From Gammaproteobacteria bacterium (GTDB lineage: Bacteria > Pseudomonadota > Gammaproteobacteria > Pseudomonadales > Pseudohongiellaceae), in assembly GCA_012960305.1 (NCBI GenBank), contig DUBM01000017.1:1-64000 (forward strand): a stretch of 64,000 nucleotides of DNA, in the 5' to 3' direction. Shown in pieces: positions 27,739 through 37,285 of the stretch. Under the pieces are notes generated by a model, which made no database searches, was not told the origin of the DNA, and saw nothing but the letters and a program-made list of their open reading frames with translations. Position 1 is the stretch's first letter; the number at the start of each line of letters is the position of its first letter. Both the position numbers and the translations under genes were made by a program.

Positions 27739-29028
27739 TTACTGAACAACTTCTTCAAGTCGCAACAAGGCTCCATTTGGCTCATCAATCAATACGTAGA
27801 GATATCCATCAGGACTTTGAGTAATCCCTGTGACTCGCTGTCCGAATTCTCTCAACAGACCTTCTCGGCGAATTTCATCACCACGACTGTTGAAGACTAC
27901 GCGCTCAATATGGCCAGTCCCTGGAATTCTGCCTTCCATCATAGAACCTACAAACATATTTCCCTGCCAGCTTGGGATTTTGTCGCCGCTATAGAACGCT
28001 AGCCCCGAAGGAGCGATCGAGGGCCACCATAGAACTTCTGGGTCAACGAATTCTGCACTCCAAGGCTGATCGGATACTCTGTCACCACGATACTGTCTAC
28101 TATAGGAAACTATAGGCCAACCATAATTCTCACCTGGGCGAATAATATTGGCTTCATCGCCACCTTGAGGCCCATTTTCTGTCGCCCATAAATCACCAGT
28201 TTCTGGATGAAAAGACAGTCCAATTTGATTGCGGTGTCCCACCGAATAGACTTCCGGTAAATATTCCCCACTCTCAACGAAGGGGTTGTCCTCAGGCACA
28301 GAGCCGTCTGAATTGAGTCTAAGTAATTTTCCAAAGTGATTGCTAGGATCTTGCGCGAGATCGCCACTACCTGCATAAACATAGGCACCGCCAATAGACA
28401 TCATAAGTTTATTATCCGGAGTGAACAGTAGTTGTGAGGCAGCGATGCTACGATCATAGCCAGCAGCAGAAAATATCTCCTCGACATCTGTCAATTGATC
28501 TTCAATCAATCGGCCTCGCGCCAAAGTAATCTTCTGCTCTGCTTCTCCATCTACCATCACGGCTTTGTGATAGGTCAGATAAACCAATTGATCATCATCC
28601 GGATGCAATGCCACTGCCATCAGTCCGGCGCGGAATATTTCCCCATACACTTCAGGTACGCCGCCAATATCTTGGTCAAGCAAGCGGCCATCTCGGACAA
28701 TGCGCAATTTACCGGTATATCTTTCGGTAATAAGTATGTCTCCATTGTCCCTGAATGCCATGGTAAAAGGATTGGCAAGACCAAGTGCAACCGGCACGAC
28801 TCGAATCTCGGGAACCTCATGTGTACGTATCGTTAGAGGTTGGGCAAAAGGCGACAGCTCTTCAGCTTCGTCGAACGATACTGGTGCTGCTGTCGCTTCG
28901 GAGGAACTAGATTCCACTACTGCAACAAGCTGTGATGAATTATCCATTTCAGAGTTCGAACCGAGCAGAAAAAATACTCCTACTCCGACACCAAGTACTA
29001 GCAGCCCAATTTTCAAAAAATTATTCAT
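27739..29028 (-). CDS. PQQ-dependent sugar dehydrogenase (soluble GDH/Yli family)
   Basis: 429 residues. An N-terminal hydrophobic segment (LLVLGVGVGVFFLLG) acts as signal or anchor; an Ala/Ser-rich linker follows. The six-bladed glucose/sorbosone dehydrogenase domain shows GHRNQIGLSFHP, TENGPQGGDEANI and GENYGWP. It oxidises aldose sugars using PQQ in the periplasm. RBS GAGAAG. It is between the carboxylesterase and the DUF3500 gene on the same strand. Confidence 0.88.
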   Translation of the reverse strand: MNNFLKIGLLVLGVGVGVFFLLGSNSEMDNSSQLVAVVESSSSEATAAPVSFDEAEELSPFAQPLTIRTHEVPEIRVVPVALGLANPFTMAFRDNGDILITERYTGKLRIVRDGRLLDQDIGGVPEVYGEIFRAGLMAVALHPDDDQLVYLTYHKAVMVDGEAEQKITLARGRLIEDQLTDVEEIFSAAGYDRSIAASQLLFTPDNKLMMSIGGAYVYAGSGDLAQDPSNHFGKLLRLNSDGSVPEDNPFVESGEYLPEVYSVGHRNQIGLSFHPETGDLWATENGPQGGDEANIIRPGENYGWPIVSYSRQYRGDRVSDQPWSAEFVDPEVLWWPSIAPSGLAFYSGDKIPSWQGNMFVGSMMEGRIPGTGHIERVVFNSRGDEIRREGLLREFGQRVTGITQSPDGYLYVLIDEPNGALLRLEEVVQ

Positions 29029-29070
29029 AATTGCTTCTCAACTTCGAATGGTTTTGTGATGAAATATCAT

Positions 29071-30177
29071 TTAGTGACGATGGCCTGGCCCATGCTCCAA
29101 TGCAACCGCATCGTAATGCATCCGAATCAGATCACGGCCAAAATCACCCATATAGTCCCGCCACACCAAATGCACATGATTGTTATTGTTTTGCGTATTA
29201 TCGTATTCAATCAGAAACCCAGGTCCCTGCACGCGAAAATAATGTCCTTCTCCGCGAGCAGTGCTGCCAATCCACAAAAATTTGATACCTGCCAAACCGC
29301 TTTGACGAATTACACTTAAGCGCTCATCAGCAATAGCTCTTGGTTGGGACGATGCCAACTCTTCAATAAGACTCATCAACATCGCTTTTTGATTAGTATT
29401 CATAGAGTAATAACTAAGACCTGAATATTCCAACGGTCCAACTTCTTTTTTTGCCGCAGTAAAAATATCACTTGGCGCCTCTTCATTAATTATTGCCTTT
29501 CGAGCTTGTATCACATCCATCGACATCACCAGACTACGAGCAAGATCCTCTTCAGTGGAGAGAACTCTGGTACCAATTCTCGGGCCTTGCCTTACCTCCG
29601 CTGGATTACTGCCAAAAAACTGCGGAGAACTGGATACCCCCTGCCCACCTACGAATGTCCAATTAAATGCCAGATGATGACCTTCATAACGCAGCGCCCA
29701 ATCGTTTTCCAAACCCGGCTCACCGAAAACAGTAATAAAATAGAGATCTGGATCGCGATCAAAACGACCATTTACCTCTATCTCTGCTAGTACCAATTCC
29801 AAACTACGAACGTTTTCTGTTTTTGCGTAACCTTCGGCGCTAAAAAAGGTTTGTATAAGTTCGCTGGCAGACTTTCTTTGGGCATCATCCATACTCTTAA
29901 ACGGGACACCTTTCCGATCCCGCGGAATAAAATGCCAATTTAATCTTTCTTCATCATTAAACTCATAGCTAGCACTGTTACGTTGAAATTGACTAAGGCT
30001 GGACAAGAAAGAGTTCGTCGCATTGACCATCTCTTCGGTCAGATCGATTCGAGCTTGGGCTCCTGCTGACTGCCCATAAGAGGAGCTAGTCATCAGCGAG
30101 AATGAGCCTGCAATCAACAAAATTGCGGCAAGTTTACTTATCGTGAATGCTTGAATCTTAGAACCAGTAGTGAACAT
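29071..30177 (-). CDS. Exported DUF3500 protein
   Basis: 368 residues with a Sec signal (cleavage near SYGQS). The DUF3500 pattern is visible: LNWHFIPRDRKGVPFK, VFGEPGLENDWALRYEGHHLAFNW and a C-terminal HVHLVWRDYMGDFGRD, ending in a His-rich tail. No enzymatic function is known for the family. The start is supported by GAGGAATTCGCC. The stop is 42 bases upstream of the sugar dehydrogenase start, consistent with an operon. Confidence 0.82.
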   Translation of the reverse strand: MFTTGSKIQAFTISKLAAILLIAGSFSLMTSSSYGQSAGAQARIDLTEEMVNATNSFLSSLSQFQRNSASYEFNDEERLNWHFIPRDRKGVPFKSMDDAQRKSASELIQTFFSAEGYAKTENVRSLELVLAEIEVNGRFDRDPDLYFITVFGEPGLENDWALRYEGHHLAFNWTFVGGQGVSSSPQFFGSNPAEVRQGPRIGTRVLSTEEDLARSLVMSMDVIQARKAIINEEAPSDIFTAAKKEVGPLEYSGLSYYSMNTNQKAMLMSLIEELASSQPRAIADERLSVIRQSGLAGIKFLWIGSTARGEGHYFRVQGPGFLIEYDNTQNNNNHVHLVWRDYMGDFGRDLIRMHYDAVALEHGPGHRH

Positions 30178-30344
30178 GGCGAATTCCTCGCTCTCTAGTT
30201 TTATTGTTATTTCGGTGTTTCAGAAGAATCAAAGAGAATAACCCCGCAATCACCGCCAGTCTAGACGCGACCTACATGTATTGCTAATTGTCAGCGTTGA
30301 CAATTTCTGCCATAAATAGCTCTTTTCTAGCCAAGGAAGTATCC

Positions 30345-31313
30345 ATGAAAGCGGTAAGAGTCAAAAAATACGGCGGCCCTGAGGTCATGTCCTATGAAGA
30401 TATAGCTGTGCCTACTCCTGGACCAACAGACGTTCTGGTGAAAATCGCGGCGGCAGGCATCAACTTTATAGACACTTACCAGCGTTCAGGGCTGTACCCT
30501 GTTCCCCTTCCTCTCACTCTGGGTTTAGAAGGCGCAGGTACGGTTGAAGAAACTGGAGATGAGGTATCCCTATTCAATAAAGGTGATCGCGTTGCCTATA
30601 CCAGTGTTGCTGGATCGTATGCAGACTACGCCAGCGTGCCCGAAGATAAGCTCGTACGTATTCCTGACGGCGTCTCTTTCGCTCAGGGAGCGGCTGCAAT
30701 GCTACAAGGGTGCACGGCTCATTACTTGAGTCAAAGCACTTACCCAATCAAAAACGGCGACAGCTGCCTTATCCACGCTGCAGCCGGCGGTGTTGGTTTA
30801 TTGCTCACACAAATGGCGAAAATGGCTGGTGCTTTCGTTATCGCAACCGTATCCACCGAAGAAAAAGCAGAGCTTGCCCGAGGAGCAGGAGCTGATGAGG
30901 TAATCCTTTATTCGGCTCAAGATTTCGAAGCCGAAGTACAACGCATTACTGGAGGTAAAGGTGTCAATGTGGCTTACGATTCTGTAGGGAAAACCACTTT
31001 CGAAAAAAGTATAAACTGCTTACAACCCCTAGGCTATATGGTGCTCTATGGCAATGCCAGCGGCCCGGTAACAGAATTTAATCCAGCATCACTGGGGGCA
31101 AAAGGATCACTTTTCTTAACCCGTCCCACTTTGTTTGCCTATACCGCAGATCGCAAAGCCCTAGACTGGCGCACTAGCGATGTATTTAATTGGATTAGTG
31201 AAGGCAAACTAGATCTACGAATCGGACATTTTTTCCCTCTATCGGAAGTCCGCGAGGCGCACAACGCTCTGGAAGGAAGAGAAACTACGGGTAAAATTAT
31301 TCTCACTCCTTGA
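30345..31313 (+). CDS. NADPH:quinone oxidoreductase (zeta-crystallin-like)
   Basis: 322 residues from ATG 30345 (RBS AAGGAAGT); MKAVRVKKYGGPEVM is the normal family start. The zinc-free MDR fold has the Rossmann motif HAAAGGVGLLLTQMAK and the GITGGKGVNVAYDSVGK loop. It reduces quinones, or oxidises/reduces alkenals, with NADPH in the cytoplasm. An upstream in-frame ATG would only add an unsupported 19 residues. Confidence 0.9.
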   Translation: MKAVRVKKYGGPEVMSYEDIAVPTPGPTDVLVKIAAAGINFIDTYQRSGLYPVPLPLTLGLEGAGTVEETGDEVSLFNKGDRVAYTSVAGSYADYASVPEDKLVRIPDGVSFAQGAAAMLQGCTAHYLSQSTYPIKNGDSCLIHAAAGGVGLLLTQMAKMAGAFVIATVSTEEKAELARGAGADEVILYSAQDFEAEVQRITGGKGVNVAYDSVGKTTFEKSINCLQPLGYMVLYGNASGPVTEFNPASLGAKGSLFLTRPTLFAYTADRKALDWRTSDVFNWISEGKLDLRIGHFFPLSEVREAHNALEGRETTGKIILTP

Positions 31314-31469
31314 AATATTTTGTGAAAAGTGATGGCTATCTATTCCATAGATAGTTATCTTTTAACTACCTCAATACCTAATAATATCGGCAAGTTCGGG
31401 ACTAATTGCTTTAATACATTGGCTGATAAACAGAAAAACCATTAATTGGCAAAACTATAAGGAATTACA

Positions 31470-32354
31470 ATGTTAAAACTCAATTCTTTGCTATTCAGCG
31501 CTTTGGTGATTCTTGCCAGTAGTGCAGTTACCGCACAAACAATCGATTTGGGAAGAGGTTTATTACCACTGACTATCCCAGAAAATTACAACTCCGCCAC
31601 GTCGACACCTTTGATTATCTTACTCCATGGCTACTCGTCCAGCGGCGTAGGTCAAGATGCCTATATGGGTTTTAGTAAAATTGCTGACCGCTATGGCTTC
31701 ATATTGGTAGCTCCGGATGGCACTAAAGAATCCGCTGGCGATAACAATCGTTTCTGGAATGCCAGTGACGCCTGCTGCGATTTTTTCTCTTTAGAAGTTG
31801 ATGATTCAGCTTACGTGCTCAGTATCATCAATGAAGTAAAGTCAGACTATAATATCGATGCCAACCGCGTTTTCCTTATAGGTCATTCCAATGGTGGCTT
31901 TATGTCTTATCGCGCAGCCTATGATCATTCGAGCACTATTGCAGCAATAGTCAGCCTTGCCGGTGCTGACCATGCCGATATTCGGAATGCACCTGACATG
32001 CCAGTTCATGTCCTGCAGATACACGGGACTGCGGATGGCACTATTGCCTACGATGGAGCTGACATTCAGGGCAATTCCTATCCTAGCGCTGAAGAAAGCG
32101 TATCTCGTTGGGCCGCATATAACGGCTGTAGTACTAATGGAGTAACAAGGGAATTGCGCGACCTAGAAGGCCGCATTGATGGTCACGAATCCTCTGTTTT
32201 GCTATTCGAAGAAGGGTGCAAAACCGGTGGCTCAAGTGAATTATGGTCCATTGCGGACGGCTCACATGTCCCCGCTTTGTCTGAATCTTTCAGTCAGCAA
32301 GTGGTTGAATGGTTATATGCACACCCAAAAACCAGCGAAAGCTATTCTGACTAA
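31470..32354 (+). CDS. Secreted PHB-depolymerase/feruloyl-esterase-type hydrolase
   Basis: 294 residues with a Sec signal (cleavage near VTAQ). The LpqC/esterase family alpha/beta-hydrolase fold shows HGYSSSGVGQD, the nucleophile Ser140 in IGHSNGGF, the acid in HGTADGTI and His near SHVPALS. An RBS AAGGAATTAC precedes the ATG. Polymer or phenolic ester hydrolysis outside the cell is likely; the substrate is not decidable. Confidence 0.85.
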   Translation: MLKLNSLLFSALVILASSAVTAQTIDLGRGLLPLTIPENYNSATSTPLIILLHGYSSSGVGQDAYMGFSKIADRYGFILVAPDGTKESAGDNNRFWNASDACCDFFSLEVDDSAYVLSIINEVKSDYNIDANRVFLIGHSNGGFMSYRAAYDHSSTIAAIVSLAGADHADIRNAPDMPVHVLQIHGTADGTIAYDGADIQGNSYPSAEESVSRWAAYNGCSTNGVTRELRDLEGRIDGHESSVLLFEEGCKTGGSSELWSIADGSHVPALSESFSQQVVEWLYAHPKTSESYSD

Positions 32355-32438
32355 ACCCTGTTATTGATTGCTAAAAATCCTCATTTCTTTGAGCAAAGAG
32401 TTGGGGATCTTTTAATTATCCATATAAGTGAAAAGCAA

Positions 32439-33260
32439 ATGTCTCATTTTCTCCAGTTAACAAATCAAGTAATTAAACAACTCACCATGCCGCTGTTTTA
32501 CCTTCTGTTTTCAGCGACATTCCTGCTCCCGTCAGCTAATGCCCAAGAAGGTGAGTGGATTGATTTATTCAATGGTGAAAACCTTGATAATTGGCTAATT
32601 AAGTTTACTGGGCAAGAATTAGGTATAAATTTTCGCGATACTTTCCAAGTTGAAGATGGACTTCTAACTGTTTCCTATGACAACTGGGATAATTTTAATG
32701 GTGAGTTTGGCCATCTATTTTATGATCAAGTTTTCTCTCACTACCTGTTACGAGTGGAATATCGATTCATTGGCGAACAAGTAACTAATGGCCCGGCCTG
32801 GGCCTATCGTAACAATGGTCTAATGTTGCACAGTCAGGACCCACGAACTATGACCGTTAGCCAGGAATTCCCTGCGTCCATCGAATCACAATTATTGGGG
32901 GGCAATGGCAGAGACGATCGCACTAACTTGAATGTCTGCACACCCGGGACCAATATGATGATGGCGGGAAAACTTATTCTTCAGCATTGCACTAACTCAA
33001 ACTCTGATACTTTTCATGGAGACCAGTGGGTAACCGTAGAGATTGAGGTTAGAGGTAGCGAAACCCTAATTCACCGAGTAAATGGTGACCAGGTTTTCGA
33101 ATTGACAGACATCCAGCTCGATGATCGAGACGCAGATGCCCAGGCATTACTAGAAAAAGGCGCTCCACTTATTCTTAAAGAAGGATACGTGGCACTACAA
33201 GCAGAAAGTCATCCAACTCAGTTTCGCAAAATTGAACTTCTACAATTAAGATCTAACTAA
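32439..33260 (+). CDS. Exported DUF1080 (3-keto-disaccharide hydrolase-like) protein
   Basis: 273 residues from ATG 32439; a TTG at 32364 is in frame but lacks an RBS, and the signal (FYLLFSATFLLPSANAQ) fits the later start better. The concanavalin-like DUF1080 domain begins EWIDLFNGENLDNW and shows AYRNNGLMLHSQDP. DUF1080 proteins include 3-keto-glucoside hydrolases. No partner dehydrogenase is adjacent. Its C-terminus faces the M3 peptidase. Confidence 0.82.
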   Translation: MSHFLQLTNQVIKQLTMPLFYLLFSATFLLPSANAQEGEWIDLFNGENLDNWLIKFTGQELGINFRDTFQVEDGLLTVSYDNWDNFNGEFGHLFYDQVFSHYLLRVEYRFIGEQVTNGPAWAYRNNGLMLHSQDPRTMTVSQEFPASIESQLLGGNGRDDRTNLNVCTPGTNMMMAGKLILQHCTNSNSDTFHGDQWVTVEIEVRGSETLIHRVNGDQVFELTDIQLDDRDADAQALLEKGAPLILKEGYVALQAESHPTQFRKIELLQLRSN

Positions 33261-33304
33261 GCTAGCCCCCCTCATTTACTATGAGAGATATCTACAACAG
33301 TTAG

Positions 33305-35158
33305 CTACAACAGCGCTTCGATTCTATCCATTAGAGAAGACATTCTTCGCAACACTGGCTCATAGGCTTCAGGCTGCGTCATGTCCAAACCTGCTTCATT
33401 CAGTAATATATTATGAGGATAGTCAGATCCACCGGCACTCAATACGCGAATAAACGCATCACGCACCTCAACATCTCCTGCAAGAAACTGCTCAGCAAAC
33501 CAGGCAGCTCCACTGATTGATGTCGCATACTGAAAAACGTAAAAATCCATATAGAAATGGGGAATAAATGCCCACTCCACAGCATAGGCGTCGTCAATAG
33601 TAAGCACTCCTTGATCATGGCCGTGATAACGCTTTAATAGCTCTGCATAGATTTCAGTAAATTTAGGCCCAGTAAGCGGCTCGCCATTTTCGGCTGCTTC
33701 ATGGATTGCCTGCTCAAACTCTGCAAACATCGTCTGGCGAAAGAAGGTGCCACGAATCTGCTCCAAAGCTCCGCCAAGATAAAACAATTTTTCTTCATCG
33801 CTACGAGCATTTTTGATCATGTGTTCCTGCAATAGAATTTCATTAATTGTCGACGCCATCTCTGCAGTAAAAGTGGAATAACCTGCAGTCTCATAGGGAT
33901 TATTAGTATTAGAGAGCAAAGAGTGAACCGCATGGCCCCATTCATGAGCGAAGGTGGACATGGACTCGTAGTCATCATTGTGGTTCAACAATACATAGGG
34001 GTGAACATCATAAATCGAGCCATTCATGTAGGCACCAGAACGTTTGCCTGGCTGCGGATGACTATGCATCCAATCTTGAGACAGCCCGAAAGCTAACAAA
34101 TCGAGATAAGTTTCACCGAATGGTCTAAGTGCTTCAAAAGTTATTTCTTCAGAACGATTAAGGTCAAACACTCCTGTATCAACTTCTACCAACGGAGGGT
34201 AAATATCGTAATAACGCAGATCCGCTATTCCCAACATTCTACCCCGCAGCGAAAGGTAACGATGAAACAACGGCAAGGATTCATTCACCTGCGCCACTAA
34301 CTGAGTGTAAATTTCAGGCGGCAGCCCATCATTAAACAAATTACTTGCTAACACTCCATCATGATTTCTTACCCGAGCTGAAAATACATTGGACTGCACT
34401 TCAGCAGCGAGAGTTGCACCCATACCATCTGCAAACTGGTCCCAAGTCGACCAGAACGTATCGAACACTAATTTACGGTCATCCCTATTTGTTGCAGCTC
34501 GCCACAAACCATAACTCGCTTGACTAAGAGTAACTTCCACTCCCTCGCTTAAGGTTATAGTTGGCCAGGGAATATCAGCATTAGCATAGTTGCCATAAAT
34601 TTGCTGTGGTGAGGAGAGGATCATGCCGGCTTGAGCAAGAATTGCCTCAGTTTTTTCATCCAATGTATGAGGGGCATTGCGTAAAGTGTCTTGGAAAATA
34701 AATTCAAAATCTATGAGCGCTGGCTCTTCTCGGAAAAACTGATTAATTCGTCCTTCACCAATGATCAGCAACTCAGGACTAATCCAGGATGTTGCCTCAT
34801 TCAAGTTACTAAACATTAGTCGTGCCATCCCAAATCTAGCTTGCGCTTTCGGCTCTCGCTGATCTGCGTCGCGGCCCAAGCTGGTATAAACATAGACCCG
34901 AGCTGATTCTTTATTCACTTTGGAATACTGTTTCAAGCCGGCAAGCATCGCCTGGGAACTATTACCAAGCGTGCCTTTGTACTTCTTCAGACCTTCGATC
35001 TCCCTATTAACTGCGACCAACGCATCTTCCCATTCAGCAATCGTGGGATAGATTTCCGTAAGATCCCATTCGTAGCGGACAACCTCTTCCGTCTGCCCAA
35101 TACTAAAAGACGATCCGAGTAGAACACATACTCCGAATAGCGCGACTAATAATTTCAT
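33305..35158 (-). CDS. pepF: Exported oligoendopeptidase F-like M3 metallopeptidase
   Basis: 617 residues. Zinc site FAHEWGHAVHSLLS (HExxH) followed by Glu in AEMASTINE, the gluzincin pattern of family M3. A Sec signal (cleavage near SIGQ) makes it periplasmic, unlike the cytoplasmic PepF of Firmicutes. It would degrade short peptides. RBS AGGAATATT. Confidence 0.88.
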   Translation of the reverse strand: MKLLVALFGVCVLLGSSFSIGQTEEVVRYEWDLTEIYPTIAEWEDALVAVNREIEGLKKYKGTLGNSSQAMLAGLKQYSKVNKESARVYVYTSLGRDADQREPKAQARFGMARLMFSNLNEATSWISPELLIIGEGRINQFFREEPALIDFEFIFQDTLRNAPHTLDEKTEAILAQAGMILSSPQQIYGNYANADIPWPTITLSEGVEVTLSQASYGLWRAATNRDDRKLVFDTFWSTWDQFADGMGATLAAEVQSNVFSARVRNHDGVLASNLFNDGLPPEIYTQLVAQVNESLPLFHRYLSLRGRMLGIADLRYYDIYPPLVEVDTGVFDLNRSEEITFEALRPFGETYLDLLAFGLSQDWMHSHPQPGKRSGAYMNGSIYDVHPYVLLNHNDDYESMSTFAHEWGHAVHSLLSNTNNPYETAGYSTFTAEMASTINEILLQEHMIKNARSDEEKLFYLGGALEQIRGTFFRQTMFAEFEQAIHEAAENGEPLTGPKFTEIYAELLKRYHGHDQGVLTIDDAYAVEWAFIPHFYMDFYVFQYATSISGAAWFAEQFLAGDVEVRDAFIRVLSAGGSDYPHNILLNEAGLDMTQPEAYEPVLRRMSSLMDRIEALL

Positions 35159-35844
35159 CTGAAAATATTCCTAAGTAAATACACGTTATTAAATTTGATC
35201 AGCTGTCATATAAATTTAAACAACCTTCTGACAATAATAGCTCAACTATAAAACGAAAACAGAGTTGACGAGTTTCAATTCATCTACTCTGCAGTCGCCA
35301 AACGCTTTTGTTAAAATAAAGTCCCGACAACAAAATCAATAGACTTTAACACAGCATAGATTGAATCTTTGATGGAGCAGTAAAACGATTACTCCAGCAA
35401 CAGTTGCCGCTTCGATAGTAACTTCTCGAATAAAATCACTTCCCCAAATTAACAACTTGATAATAAATAGAAACCGATGAAAATGGCATTAAAAATCCCC
35501 AGTTCTAACTTGTGAGGAGCAAAGATTTTTGTTTTTTATACAGCATTTACTACTTAGGCGGCACATTTTGATAAAGAGAATCGTCATGACGCAAAAGTTA
35601 GTATTCGAACTTCGCTTTCTGAGGTGCAGCCTAACTAACTACACTTGCCAGATAGGAGTGGCCCGGTACTGTCCTTTAATTAGCCTCATCCCCTCTATTA
35701 CTTCGCATTTTTTACTTCAAAACTCAGGATTACTTGTGGCTGGAGCCGCAAAAATTGACCAAATATGCCAGCATAACTATTAGACAAATCAACCAATTAG
35801 CATTAGTCTTTCTGATTAATAAAAACAAATCTCTGGGTACTAAA
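35159..35844. other. 686-base intergenic region, nothing recognised
   Basis: Divergent region between the M3 peptidase and the copper-monooxygenase-like gene. I see no convincing gene, RNA or hairpin. The upstream in-frame extension of the next gene is rejected because it lacks a signal sequence position and RBS. Confidence 0.4.
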
Positions 35845-37218
35845 ATGAAGCTCCCCACAAAGCAACTATTCGCAACAATAATTAGCTCTTTAGCTCTAGT
35901 TGTTTCAGCCTCTGCGACTGCTCAAGACGCGGCTCCCACGTTCTATGCTGATGCCTTACCGCTGTTTGAGAAAAACTGCGTGGCCTGCCACCAGCCTGAA
36001 GGCCCAAAAGTCGGCGGAATTTCAGCTCCTATGTCCCTTCTCGACTACGACCAGGCACGAATTTGGTCTCCCATGATCAAAAATGCTCTGATCACTGGAT
36101 ATATGCCTCCCTGGGGTGCCCATGAACGGCATCGTGGCGAATTCAAGGATGAGCGCTACATCGATCAGAAAGAGTTAGATTTGCTTATCGCTTGGGTTGA
36201 CGGAGGTTCATTAGAAGGTGATCCGGCAGACGTAGCTGATAAAGATGGCCTGATAGCCAGTGGCGGAGGCACGGTTCTGCCTGAGTCAGGCTGGTGGATC
36301 GGGGATCCTGACCTGGTTGTTGAATTTGAACGCCCAGTCTATGTTGAAGACAGCATTATGGACTGGCAACCAACAGTACAATTCCCAGTTCCTGAAGGCG
36401 CGCATTCCGAGCCAAAGTGGATTGCTAAAGCCGAACTAGCACCGGGCGGCTCATGGGTGCACCATATAGTTTCAAGCCACATGGGTGTGGGTGTTCCTGG
36501 GCGGGGACCATTTACCTATCCTGAAGGATGGGGAGTACTGCTGCCTGCAGATCCATTCATAACTGCCAATATTCACTACCACAAGGATCCCGGCGAAGGC
36601 ACAGCAGTCACTGACCTTACCAAAGCTGGCTTTGTTTTCTACGAAGATGGCGACGTGATTGACCACGTAGTTGAAACCAACCTACTTCCACATCGAGGCT
36701 GGACGATTCCTGCAGGTGATCCTAATTACGAAGTAAACAACTCTTTTGAAGTAGAAGAAGACATCTACCTTCTCTCCATGGGCCCTCATATGCATTATCG
36801 TGGTAAAGCCATGCGTTATGAATTGGAGTATCCAGATGGGGAGCGAGAGGTTCTTCTGTGGGTACCGGACTACGATTTCAATTGGCAGTTCCTCTATGAA
36901 TACAATGAGCCAAAATTTGTCCCAGCTGGCTCCACTGTGCATATGAGCTGGTGGTTCGACAATTCAACCAATAACCGTTTCAATCCAGATCCATCTCAAG
37001 ATGTTGTCTACGGTCCTGAAACGACTGATGAAATGGCCAATGCACGAATCTACTATGCCCCAACCACACCTCGAGGAATAGTTGTAGGCCGTGAGCTGCC
37101 AGCAGATGTTTTGAAAGCTGCTCGAGATGATGACAAGCTTCGTCGAGAACGAGCAAATTTACTCGACCAAAGCCAGGACGACTTTTCCTGGTTAACGGAA
37201 GGTGAAGGCAGCCAGTAA
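35845..37218 (+). CDS. Cytochrome c / copper monooxygenase (PHM/DBM-like) fusion
   Basis: 457 residues from ATG 35845, which puts the Sec signal (cleavage near ATAQ) at the N-terminus. A c-type heme motif CVACH is at 45-49. Copper-type ligands of the ascorbate-dependent monooxygenase family follow: HH at 206-207, HYH at 244-246, HMH at 315-317 and Met397 in TTDEMAN, which aligns with the TSSDEM methionine ligand of PHM. It is the clearer of two such proteins in the window. Probable role: periplasmic oxidation linked to cytochrome electron transfer (inference). Confidence 0.82.
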   Translation: MKLPTKQLFATIISSLALVVSASATAQDAAPTFYADALPLFEKNCVACHQPEGPKVGGISAPMSLLDYDQARIWSPMIKNALITGYMPPWGAHERHRGEFKDERYIDQKELDLLIAWVDGGSLEGDPADVADKDGLIASGGGTVLPESGWWIGDPDLVVEFERPVYVEDSIMDWQPTVQFPVPEGAHSEPKWIAKAELAPGGSWVHHIVSSHMGVGVPGRGPFTYPEGWGVLLPADPFITANIHYHKDPGEGTAVTDLTKAGFVFYEDGDVIDHVVETNLLPHRGWTIPAGDPNYEVNNSFEVEEDIYLLSMGPHMHYRGKAMRYELEYPDGEREVLLWVPDYDFNWQFLYEYNEPKFVPAGSTVHMSWWFDNSTNNRFNPDPSQDVVYGPETTDEMANARIYYAPTTPRGIVVGRELPADVLKAARDDDKLRRERANLLDQSQDDFSWLTEGEGSQ

Positions 37219-37285
37219 GCAGCTCTCAATAAAGCCAGAAAATCTTAATATCCTGAGAATAGCCCAATACGACGAGGAGAATTCG

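Noticed and set aside
35529-35783. 84-codon plus-strand ORF before the copper-monooxygenase-like gene
   Set aside because: No RBS and no recognisable protein; the gene start at 35845 explains the region.
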